Assembly (NCBI GenBank): GCA_028284125.1
Contig: JANQSI010000009.1
Span: 1-64,000 of the forward strand
Direction: 5' to 3'
Source: Cyclobacteriaceae bacterium
GTDB lineage: Bacteria; Bacteroidota; Bacteroidia; Cytophagales; Cyclobacteriaceae
DNA length: 64,000 nucleotides
Numbering within the stretch: position 1 is the stretch's first letter; every line of letters starts with the position of its first letter. A model generated the notes under the pieces. It searched no databases. It was not told the origin of the DNA and was given only the letters and a program-made list of their open reading frames with translations. Position numbers and translations under genes: made by a program. This document shows, one piece after another, positions 25,677-33,355 of the stretch.

Positions 25677-27455
25677 ATGAGGAGATTCTTTCTTTTTCCA
25701 CTGCTATTTTTGATCGTATCCTATCTTCATGCTGGCGACAATTGGAAAGATGTAATTACCAATAAGAGAGGTAAGGTTGTTTTTTATTGGTATCCAAACA
25801 ATGTGACTATTTCTGACTCAAAGGATATCATAGATGGAATTGAGCATGATCTGGCCTTTGCTTTCGTGGAATTCATTAATGAACGATATGATGTTGCACT
25901 TGAAATTGAGTGGATTAAAACAGACAGTTTTCAAGAAGTTATGGATTTGGTTAGGACAGGCTCCGGTGGGGTTTTTGGTGCTTCTTCTATTTCTATAACT
26001 CCTGAACGACAAACCTATTTAAATTTCACACCTCCTTACCTTGCGGATGTCGCAGTATTGGTATCAAATTCAAGAGTTCCCATCGCTCGAACTCCTGAAG
26101 AGTTCAAAAGAGTTTTTCAAGGTCTAACGGCGGTTTCCATTCCAAATACAACTCTTTATGAGGCAATCTCTGACCTTGAGTCCCGACAAGACCTGAAGTT
26201 TAATATGCTTCAGGTTCAAAACAGTGGACAGATTATAGAATACATTGCCAATACTGAGAACTCATTCGGGTACATCGATTTGCCAAATTTTTTGGTCGCG
26301 ATTGATGATAATTCTAACATTCGCAGGCAGTTTTTTCACCCGATAAAACTCAAGGGATTGGGAATGATATTTCCAAAAGACAGTGATTGGGAAGAACCTG
26401 TTAATGACTACTTCAATAGTTCCCAATTCCAACTCGATAAAAATGAGATTATCATAAAGTATTTGGGGGAGGATGTTTCCGGAATTATTGACCGAATTTC
26501 TAAATCTGCTGAGATCGGTCCATTTGAAGAGATAGTGATATCCAATCGTGAAAAAGAGCTTCAATATGAGGAATTGTTAGCGGCTACACTTCGAGATCAA
26601 GAAAGAAGAAGGACTAACAACATACTCATATTAGTGACGGTAGTGGCGGTTTTGATTCTTATGTTGGTATATGTAAGCAACGTCATCAAATCAAGGGCAA
26701 ATAGAGTGTTGTTGGACCAGCAAAGCACTATTGAAAAGCGAAACGAACAGTTACAGGCACTAAATGATGAAAAGAACGATCTAATTAAAATTCTTGCTCA
26801 TGACTTGAGATCACCATTAGCCACCATTCGGGGAATGTCTTCAGTTCTGGGAAATAACAAAACACTTACTGACGAGGAACATAAAATCACAAAACACATT
26901 ACACAATCTTCAGAAAAGATGGACGCCATGATTACGAAGATTCTTGATGTAGATGCTATTGAATCCGGAAAGCGAAATATGAAGCAGGAAGCTTTTGATA
27001 TGCACAATTTGATCTCATCAATCAAAGATGATCATTTGGAAGAAGCAAAAAAGAAAGACATAGAGATCAAGATTGCTTCGGGAGGCCCAGTTATTGTCAG
27101 TGCGGATCAGTTTTACACCACGCAGATTGTTGAGAATTTATTGTCCAATGCCATAAAATTCAGTGAAAAAGGAAAAGTCGTTAAAATGGCGGCCTGGGAC
27201 GAGGGAAGCTATGGTAGAATCTGCGTTCTAGATCAAGGTCCAGGGTTTTCAAAAGAGGACGAAAAGAAGCTTTTTAAGAAATATCAACATCTCAGTGCTA
27301 AGCCAACAGGTGGTGAGACTTCAGTAGGACTTGGCCTATCTATTGTAAAGACCTACACCGAAATGATGAACGGAAAAGTTTCCTACAAAACCAAAAAAGG
27401 AGAGGGGACTGAGTTTCTAATTGACTTACCTAAAGGTACTGCTGCTACAGCATGA
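25677..27455 (+). CDS. Sensor histidine kinase with periplasmic solute-binding domain
   Basis: 592 residues. A signal peptide (VSYLHAG) is followed by a type 3 solute-binding domain (~20-265, e.g. GIEHDLAFAFVEFINERYDV), a linker, one transmembrane helix (~315-335), a short coiled coil, HisKA with phospho-acceptor His375 in AHDLRSPLATIRG, and a HATPase domain (~475-588) with N box ENLLSNAIKFS, G1 DQGPGFS and G2 GLGLSIVK. The layout is like BvgS/EvgS sensor halves but without receiver or Hpt domains. No response regulator is adjacent, so it is an orphan. The binding fold suggests it senses a small polar ligand such as an amino acid. It lies 350 bp upstream of the LolA/ABC operon; a link is possible but unproven. 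Confidence 0.88.
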   Translation: MRRFFLFPLLFLIVSYLHAGDNWKDVITNKRGKVVFYWYPNNVTISDSKDIIDGIEHDLAFAFVEFINERYDVALEIEWIKTDSFQEVMDLVRTGSGGVFGASSISITPERQTYLNFTPPYLADVAVLVSNSRVPIARTPEEFKRVFQGLTAVSIPNTTLYEAISDLESRQDLKFNMLQVQNSGQIIEYIANTENSFGYIDLPNFLVAIDDNSNIRRQFFHPIKLKGLGMIFPKDSDWEEPVNDYFNSSQFQLDKNEIIIKYLGEDVSGIIDRISKSAEIGPFEEIVISNREKELQYEELLAATLRDQERRRTNNILILVTVVAVLILMLVYVSNVIKSRANRVLLDQQSTIEKRNEQLQALNDEKNDLIKILAHDLRSPLATIRGMSSVLGNNKTLTDEEHKITKHITQSSEKMDAMITKILDVDAIESGKRNMKQEAFDMHNLISSIKDDHLEEAKKKDIEIKIASGGPVIVSADQFYTTQIVENLLSNAIKFSEKGKVVKMAAWDEGSYGRICVLDQGPGFSKEDEKKLFKKYQHLSAKPTGGETSVGLGLSIVKTYTEMMNGKVSYKTKKGEGTEFLIDLPKGTAATA

Positions 27456-27476
27456 AATCCTAAACATTAGATGTTG

Positions 27477-27632
27477 CTAAATCAAGCTTATCAGATAAGC
27501 AATAAGAATGGACAGGACGAGTAACAAATGAAGGCTTTGTAGAATAATTAGTGGGTTTCTCCTTACTTCTTTAGTAATACCTTTCATCACACCGCGATTC
27601 AAATTTTTAATATGGGTAGTAAAACCATTCAT
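27477..27632 (-). CDS. Candidate 51-residue single-pass membrane protein
   Basis: The 349-bp gap between the kinase and the LolA-like gene holds this complete minus-strand reading frame, ATG at 27630-27632 to TAG at 27477-27479. It encodes a basic amphipathic N-terminus (HIKNLNRGVMKGITKEVRRN) and one hydrophobic helix (ILQSLHLLLVLSILIAYLIS). The positive-inside charge pattern is what a small inner-membrane protein would show. The DNA beyond its start is very A/T rich. No homologue is recognised. It could be a chance frame. Confidence 0.42.
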   Translation of the reverse strand: MNGFTTHIKNLNRGVMKGITKEVRRNPLIILQSLHLLLVLSILIAYLISLI

Positions 27633-27804
27633 CAACCTAATATTAATTTAAAGTTAATCAAATATTATTAATATTATCTTAATGTTATGTGATTATTAGA
27701 AAGATCTATTCGGATGACCATAATCACTGTTCGAATTGAACTTGCTCATAGATTTCTCGACTACTGATAAATACAATTGCTTTTCATTAAGTAATCCAGA
27801 GTAG

Positions 27805-28554
27805 ATGAAAAAAATATCAGTGGTTCTCTTCCTCATTTCAACCTTCATCGCAAGTTGCTCTTTTGGTCAAAATGCGAAGGAGATCATTCGAAAGATGGAT
27901 GAGAAAAGAAGAGGTGAATCTGCCACGGCAGCCATGACGATCAGTATAATTAGGCCCACCTGGAGACGGGACATGGATATTAAAACCTGGTCAAACGGGA
28001 CAGATTATTCTCTCATCTTGGTCACATCCCCAGCACGTGATAAGGGAACCGTATTTCTGAAAAGAGATAAAGAAATATGGAATTGGCTCCCTTCCATAGA
28101 AAGAAATGTAAAACTTCCTCCGTCCATGATGATGCAATCCTGGATGGGTTCAGATTTCACAAATGATGATCTGATTAAAGAATCTTCTATTGTTGAAGAT
28201 TATGAGCATTCTATTGAAGGAGATTCTGTTATTTCAGGCCGATCCTGTTGGAAGATTCAATTAATTCCCAAGCCCGATGCGGCGGTCGTATGGGGTCAAA
28301 TCAATACCTGGGTTGATAAAAAGGAGTTCATTGAGCTGAGGACTGAGATGTACGACGAAGATGGATATTTGATCAATGAGGTTCTTTTCAAAGAGATTAA
28401 ACTATTGGGAGGTCGGATGCTCGCATCGGTCATGGAATACCTTCCCATAGATAAAGAAGGAAACAAAACAGTGATCACATACCATGAGGTGAATTATGAT
28501 GCGAAAGTGGGAACTGATTTCTTTTCTCTTCAGAACATGAAAAGAGTACGATAG
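27805..28554 (+). CDS. LolA-like outer-membrane lipoprotein-sorting family protein
   Basis: 249 residues with a signal sequence (ISTFIASCSFGQ). A Cys sits in ASCSFG and could be lipidated, though the Gln-ending signal peptidase I site is equally good. The mature region ATAAMTISIIRPTWRRDMDIKTWSNG, the FLKRDKEIWNWLPSIERNVKLPPSMM stretch and MGSDFTNDDL match the PF17131 LolA-like family, whose eleven-stranded half-barrel binds acyl chains. It is the first gene of a five-gene operon: its stop codon directly abuts the ATG of the first permease. By analogy with LolA it would carry a lipid-modified or hydrophobic cargo across the periplasm. Confidence 0.88.
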   Translation: MKKISVVLFLISTFIASCSFGQNAKEIIRKMDEKRRGESATAAMTISIIRPTWRRDMDIKTWSNGTDYSLILVTSPARDKGTVFLKRDKEIWNWLPSIERNVKLPPSMMMQSWMGSDFTNDDLIKESSIVEDYEHSIEGDSVISGRSCWKIQLIPKPDAAVVWGQINTWVDKKEFIELRTEMYDEDGYLINEVLFKEIKLLGGRMLASVMEYLPIDKEGNKTVITYHEVNYDAKVGTDFFSLQNMKRVR

Positions 28555-29769
28555 ATGATTATCAAGTTAGCATGGAGAAATCTTTGGAGAAACAGGAAGC
28601 GCACCATCATTACGTCTGCTTCAGTGGTTTTTGCTGTGCTGTTAGCCATTTTTCTGAATTCTCTTAAGGAAGGCATTCTTGTAAGGATGCAGGAAAATGT
28701 TGTAAGTTTCTATACGGGCGCTATACAGGTTCATCGCCTTGGCTACTGGGATGATCAGACCATTGAAAACACGTTTGAAGTAAACGATGAGTTGATTAAC
28801 TCTATTGAATTAAATGGCAAAGTGACAGATATGATTCCGAGATTGGAATCATTTGGGTTAACTGCATCTGAGCAAAATTCCCGCGGAAGTCTAATTGTGG
28901 GAATCGATCCTGAAAAGGAAAGAGTGGTTACCAAAATCGACCAAAAAGTAGTGGCTGGGTCTTATTTGAGCGCACAAGATCAAGCGGCGATGATCACCTC
29001 AGGACTTGCAGAGTACCTCAAATTGACGATTGGTGACACCCTTGTAATCATAGGTCAGGGTTATCATGGGGTAAGTGCAGCGGGCAAATATCCAATAAAA
29101 GGAATTCTTGATTTTGCTTCACCGCAGTTGAACAAAAGTCTGGTTTACCTGCCACTGGAGCAAGCACAGCAGCTTTTCGGTGCGGATGGACGACTTTCAG
29201 CACTGGTACTTGAAATTGACAAAATTTCCGATGCAGAGGAAATCACATTTAATCTTAGTTCTTCAATTCAAAGCGATTTTGAAGTAATGAATTGGAAAAC
29301 ATTGTTGCCAGAGCTGGATCAAATCATTGAAGGAGAGCGGGCCGAAAATGTAATCTTTCTTTTGGTTTTGTACATGCTGATTTCCTTCGGAATTTTTGGA
29401 ACGATACTGATGATGACCATGGAACGTAAGTATGAGTTTGGGGTACTTGTGGCAATTGGGATGAAGAAAATCAAACTGTCTTCTGTTGTCGTATTTGAAA
29501 ATGTCCTGGTCTCGCTTCTGGGTGCTTTTGTTGGTACGGTTCTCAGTGTTCCTATTATTGGCTATTTCAACAAGTACCCGATCAAAGTTTCCGGGGACCT
29601 CAAAGAAGCCTATGAGCAATACGGATTTGAACCCGTCTTTTACTTTTCAATTGAGCCACCCATTTTTTATTCTCAAACATTTATCGTGTTACTAATAGCA
29701 CTTGTGCTTTCCATATATCCTGTGATAAAAATTGGGCGGTTAGATCCTGTAAATGCAATGAGAGATTAA
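28555..29769 (+). CDS. LolC/E-type ABC transporter permease, first of two
   Basis: 404 residues. One N-terminal membrane helix (TIITSASVVFAVLLAIFLNSL), a large periplasmic MacB-like domain (~50-260), and a C-terminal FtsX block with three helices (FLLVLYMLISFGIFGTILMM, VVFENVLVSLLGAFVGTVLS, FIVLLIALVLSIYPVIKIG). This four-helix type VII layout is that of LolC/LolE and MacB. YEFGVLVAIGMKK is the coupling-helix region. It is 0 bp from the LolA-like gene and 10 bp from the second permease, so the two probably form a heterodimer like LolCE. Confidence 0.88.
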   Translation: MIIKLAWRNLWRNRKRTIITSASVVFAVLLAIFLNSLKEGILVRMQENVVSFYTGAIQVHRLGYWDDQTIENTFEVNDELINSIELNGKVTDMIPRLESFGLTASEQNSRGSLIVGIDPEKERVVTKIDQKVVAGSYLSAQDQAAMITSGLAEYLKLTIGDTLVIIGQGYHGVSAAGKYPIKGILDFASPQLNKSLVYLPLEQAQQLFGADGRLSALVLEIDKISDAEEITFNLSSSIQSDFEVMNWKTLLPELDQIIEGERAENVIFLLVLYMLISFGIFGTILMMTMERKYEFGVLVAIGMKKIKLSSVVVFENVLVSLLGAFVGTVLSVPIIGYFNKYPIKVSGDLKEAYEQYGFEPVFYFSIEPPIFYSQTFIVLLIALVLSIYPVIKIGRLDPVNAMRD

Positions 29770-29779
29770 TACTACAACG

Positions 29780-30997
29780 ATGTTAGCACAATTAGCCTGG
29801 AAAAATATTTGGAGAAATAAGATCAGGAGTTTGGTCGTGATCACCTCGGTCATGCTCGGCATCTGGGCGGGAACGTTCATCATGTCTTATGTTTTTGGGA
29901 TGATGGAGCAACGCCTTTCTGATGCAATTGAAAACGAAATCAGCCACATCCAAATTCACCATCCGGATTATGATGCAGATAATGATCCAGTGTTTGTCAT
30001 TCCTCAGAGTCAACAATTGTTGGATTTATTAGACGAGGATGAAAAAGTAGATTGTTATTCAGCAAGAGTTCTGGCTTATGGAATGATCAATTCAGCCTCG
30101 ACTTCTGCCGGTGGAAAATTAATAGGTGTAAATCCTGCTCAGGAAGACAAGCTTACCAACATCAGTCAATTCATTTCATCCGGAGAATTCCTGGATGATA
30201 CGGATAAAAACAAAATAGTTATCGGGAAGCGCCTTGCTGATAAGCTTAAAGTAAAGATTCGATCCAAAGTTGTCCTTACGTTTCAGGATGTAGATAAGAA
30301 CATTATTGCAGGTGCATTTCGTGTAATAGGAATTTATGAAAGCTACAACTCATCACTTGAAGAACTGAACATTTACCTGAACGACAAAGACCTTCTACGA
30401 CTGCTGGGGAATGGAGCAAATCATCATGAGATTGCTCTATTGATGAATGATTCAAAAGAAGTGGATGCATATAGTACACAATTGTCAAGCGCAAATCCAG
30501 GGCTCAAGGTCGAAACCTGGAAAGAATTGTCACCTGAACTCAATCTGATGATTGAAACCATGGATCAGTCCATGATGATTTTTCTGATCATAATCCTGGT
30601 AGCACTTTCTTTTGGAATAGTGAATACAATGTTGATGGCGGTGCTCGAACGAGTGAGAGAAATCGGAATGTTGATGGCGATAGGGATGAATCGCACTCGG
30701 CTTTTTGCAATGATCTCTCTTGAAACCATCTTCATGGTGATGATTGCCACACCAGCAGGTCTGTTACTTGCATTTACAACAATAGAATACCTGGGGACGT
30801 ATGGCCTGGACTTATCTGCTATTTATGCAGAAGGTTATGCCCAATATGGATTCAAGCCTTTAATCTATCCAACCCTTGGTGTTGACTATTATATCAAGAT
30901 CGTGCAATTGGTTTTTATCACCGCGATCCTATCATCAATATATCCAGCCATCACTGCATTGAGATTAAACCCAGTTACCGCCATTAGAAAAATTTGA
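29780..30997 (+). CDS. LolC/E-type ABC transporter permease, second of two
   Basis: 405 residues with the same four-helix FtsX/MacB layout as its neighbour: N-terminal helix (SLVVITSVMLGIWAGTFIMSYVF), periplasmic domain (~50-260), then helices around IFLIIILVALSFGIVNTMLM, ISLETIFMVMIATPAGLLLA and LVFITAILSSIYPAITALRL. VREIGMLMAIGMNR is the likely coupling helix. It sits between the first permease and the ATPase, 10 bp from each. It is diverged from the first permease, as expected of heterodimer partners. Confidence 0.88.
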   Translation: MLAQLAWKNIWRNKIRSLVVITSVMLGIWAGTFIMSYVFGMMEQRLSDAIENEISHIQIHHPDYDADNDPVFVIPQSQQLLDLLDEDEKVDCYSARVLAYGMINSASTSAGGKLIGVNPAQEDKLTNISQFISSGEFLDDTDKNKIVIGKRLADKLKVKIRSKVVLTFQDVDKNIIAGAFRVIGIYESYNSSLEELNIYLNDKDLLRLLGNGANHHEIALLMNDSKEVDAYSTQLSSANPGLKVETWKELSPELNLMIETMDQSMMIFLIIILVALSFGIVNTMLMAVLERVREIGMLMAIGMNRTRLFAMISLETIFMVMIATPAGLLLAFTTIEYLGTYGLDLSAIYAEGYAQYGFKPLIYPTLGVDYYIKIVQLVFITAILSSIYPAITALRLNPVTAIRKI

Positions 30998-31007
30998 TCC
31001 AATTATC

Positions 31008-31733
31008 ATGAGTTATCCACAAAACCATACCAACGAAGATTCTGTAATTCTAACTGAGAAGTTATCAAAAACATACGAGGGAATCGTTCCTGTTAAAGCT
31101 GTGAACCAGGTGGACCTTGAAGTAAAAAAGGGTGAATTTATTGCGTTGGTGGGACCATCCGGGTCCGGAAAGACAACACTACTTAATTTGTTAGGTGGAC
31201 TTGATTCTCCTACCTCTGGTTCTGTAATCATACACAATCAGGATATCGCTCAATTGACCAAAAACCAGCTGATTGATTTCAGACTGAGAAATATCGGATT
31301 TGTTTTTCAGGCATATAATTTAATACCAGTGCTTACAGCCAGAGAGAATGTGGAGTTTGTCATGCTGCTTCAGAAAATTCCTGTTGAGGTAAGAAATGCC
31401 CGCGTTGATCAATTGCTCAAGGAAGTTGGTTTATCTGAACAGGCAAACAAAAAGCCAAGTAAACTTTCTGGTGGACAGCAGCAGCGAGTTGCAGTTGCGC
31501 GCGCTCTTGCATCAAAACCACAGTTTGTTCTCGCCGATGAACCTACTGCAAACCTCGATTCAAAAACAGCATTCAACTTGTTGGACATGATGGCAAAGCT
31601 TAATGAGGATGAGGGGATCACTTTTATTTTTTCAACCCACGACCAGCGAGTTATCGAGCGAGCAAAAAGAGTGATTACGCTTGTTGATGGTTCGCTCGAA
31701 TCTGATATTGTCAAAGAGGTTCTCGTTGCTTAA
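31008..31733 (+). CDS. LolD/MacB-type ABC transporter ATP-binding protein
   Basis: 241 residues, complete ABC ATPase: Walker A GPSGSGKT, Q-loop in FVFQAYNL, signature LSGGQQQRVAVARALA, Walker B FVLADEPTANLD and H-loop in STHDQR. The LolD-like GSGKTTLLNLLGGLDSPTSG context places it in the MacB/LolD subgroup. It is the only ABC ATPase gene seen in the window, and is clearly assigned to the two permeases upstream by 10-bp spacing. Whether it could also serve the orphan prefix-domain permeases elsewhere is unknown. Confidence 0.93.
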   Translation: MSYPQNHTNEDSVILTEKLSKTYEGIVPVKAVNQVDLEVKKGEFIALVGPSGSGKTTLLNLLGGLDSPTSGSVIIHNQDIAQLTKNQLIDFRLRNIGFVFQAYNLIPVLTARENVEFVMLLQKIPVEVRNARVDQLLKEVGLSEQANKKPSKLSGGQQQRVAVARALASKPQFVLADEPTANLDSKTAFNLLDMMAKLNEDEGITFIFSTHDQRVIERAKRVITLVDGSLESDIVKEVLVA

Positions 31734-31736
31734 GCA

Positions 31737-32894
31737 ATGAGGAGAATTCAGCACTATATAGTTGTTATAATCTTCTTGTTTTTGGGCTATTTCGTCAGGG
31801 CTCAGGAAGAAGAAAAAAACTGGTGGGTGAGAGGTTATGTGAAAGATCTGGTTTCCATGAATATCGCCGACGACTCTATCAATTTTGACAATTTGATCCA
31901 CAATCGACTCAATTTCAAGTGGTTTCCAAACAACCATGTCAACGTTCATTTTGAGGTTCGGAATCGATTTTTTTGGGGAGAAACTGTAAAGGATGTTCCA
32001 GGATATGGAAATTTCATTGATACAAACGATGATTACCTGGACCTCTCAGTAATGACCGAAAAAAATAGTCTTCTCTTTCATTCCATGATCGACAGGGCCT
32101 TTGTGGAATGGTATGACTCAAAATGGGAAGTACGGTTAGGCCGTCAACGCATCAATTGGGGTATCAATTTGGTTTGGAATCCCAATGATCTATTCAACGC
32201 ATATAGCTTTTTTGATTTCGACTATGAAGAACGTCCGGGGAGTGATGCGCTTAGGATTAAACGCTATACCGGTGTGGCATCTAGTATGGAGTTTGCTGTT
32301 AATGCTGCGGATGAATTTGATGAAATGGTTATTGCCGGATTATGGAAATGGAACAAGTGGGGATACGACGTTCAGGTGCTAGCCGGAAAAGCCCAGGAAG
32401 ACATTACGGTTGGATTGGGTTGGGCTGGGAATATCAAAACGGCTGGTTTCAAGGGTGAAATCACTTATTTCATGCCGTATGCTACCGGTTCAGAGAGCTT
32501 ACTGGCTACCCTAATGGCAGATTATTCTTTTCAAAATTCCCTGTATTTGGCTGGGTCATTTTTATATAGTAGCGGATCAGCTGTTAATCCCGGACTTCAA
32601 GAGGGCGTAAACTTATTTAGCCAGGAACGCCTGACCGCAAAGAGCTTATCACCTTTTCGCTATGCTTCTTTCCTACAAGTTAGCTACAGCGTCCATCCAC
32701 TGGTCAATGTAAGCGCATCGACCATCTATTACCCAAACAAAAGAGATCCTCTGTTCATTAACCCAGGAGTCTCATTTTCTATGAAACCTAACTTTGATAT
32801 TAACCTAATCTCCCAACTCTATTTCGAAAGGTTGCCTGATGGCTATGAAGCTCTGGCTAAGTTGGTTTTTCTAAGGGCTAAGTGGAGTTTTTAG
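31737..32894 (+). CDS. Predicted outer-membrane beta-barrel, last gene of the LolA/ABC operon
   Basis: 385 residues with signal peptide (FLGYFVRAQ) starting 3 bp after the ATPase stop. Short alternating strands rich in Trp/Tyr/Phe (VRLGRQRINWGINLVWNPND) and a final Phe (FLRAKWSF, a usual C-terminal barrel signature) mark it as an outer-membrane barrel, in the manner of DUF1302-like or porin-like proteins. Being in the operon implies it is the outer-membrane end of the route formed by the LolA-like protein and the transporter. No residue shows whether it passes cargo or receives it. Confidence 0.78.
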   Translation: MRRIQHYIVVIIFLFLGYFVRAQEEEKNWWVRGYVKDLVSMNIADDSINFDNLIHNRLNFKWFPNNHVNVHFEVRNRFFWGETVKDVPGYGNFIDTNDDYLDLSVMTEKNSLLFHSMIDRAFVEWYDSKWEVRLGRQRINWGINLVWNPNDLFNAYSFFDFDYEERPGSDALRIKRYTGVASSMEFAVNAADEFDEMVIAGLWKWNKWGYDVQVLAGKAQEDITVGLGWAGNIKTAGFKGEITYFMPYATGSESLLATLMADYSFQNSLYLAGSFLYSSGSAVNPGLQEGVNLFSQERLTAKSLSPFRYASFLQVSYSVHPLVNVSASTIYYPNKRDPLFINPGVSFSMKPNFDINLISQLYFERLPDGYEALAKLVFLRAKWSF

Positions 32895-32965
32895 CAAAAT
32901 TGAGATCCTCTTAACAAAAATTCAATAAACGAGTATCTGATTATTTGTTTATTACTTATATTTTA

Positions 32966-33002
32966 TATAACAAATTGAAATTCCTTTCGTATATTTGTTA
33001 TA
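32966..33002. promoter_or_regulatory. Inverted repeat over the -7 box of PadR module 3, candidate PadR operator
   Basis: TATAACAAAT at 32966-32975 and ATTTGTTATA at 32993-33002 form a perfect 10-bp inverted repeat with a 17-bp spacer. The right arm overlaps TATATTTG at 32990-32997, an exact TAnnTTTG -7 box. The PadR start is 18 bp further on. A regulator bound here would block its own promoter, as PadR repressors typically do. Confidence 0.6.
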
Positions 33003-33020
33003 CTAAATATAATAAATAGG

Positions 33021-33353
33021 ATGGGAAAGGATCATATTGGCGAATTAGAAGAGCTTATTCTGCTCTTAATTGTGATGCTAAAAGAAGAAGCTTATGGGCT
33101 TTCAATAAGAAAAGCATTGAAAGAACATGCCAGTCGAGTAGTAACGATTGGGGCTGTACATGGAACGGTGAATCGCCTGGAAAGAAAAGGGTTTATAGAA
33201 TCCAGTCTTAGTGGAGCGACGGAGTTAAGAGGAGGGAGGCGCAAGAGAATTTTTACAATCACTGCTTCCGGAAAGAAAGCACTTCAGAAAAGCAAAGACG
33301 TAAAAGTCAATCTCTGGCAGCAAATTCCAGAGCTAGCAATCGAAAAAGTATAG
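33021..33353 (+). CDS. PadR family transcriptional regulator (module 3)
   Basis: 110 residues, PadR winged helix: HIGELEELILLLIVMLKEEAYG, then GAVHGTVNRLERKGFIESSLSG and the RGGRRKRIFTIT wing. It is more diverged from modules 1, 2 and 4 (GKDHIG start instead of GTYLG/RTYLG). The stop codon sits 2 bp before the permease ATG. A perfect inverted repeat covers its -7 box, making autoregulation likely. Confidence 0.9.
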   Translation: MGKDHIGELEELILLLIVMLKEEAYGLSIRKALKEHASRVVTIGAVHGTVNRLERKGFIESSLSGATELRGGRRKRIFTITASGKKALQKSKDVKVNLWQQIPELAIEKV

Positions 33354-33355
33354 TG

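Noticed and set aside
27456-27804. Possible non-coding RNA or riboswitch in the 349-bp gap before the LolA-like gene
   Set aside because: No stable stem series or terminator was found; the region is mostly A/T rich and partly covered by the small minus-strand frame.
31008-31733. ATPase as the dedicated partner of the prefix-domain permeases
   Set aside because: It is fixed between its own two permeases and the barrel gene with 3-10 bp spacing; a wider role is speculation.
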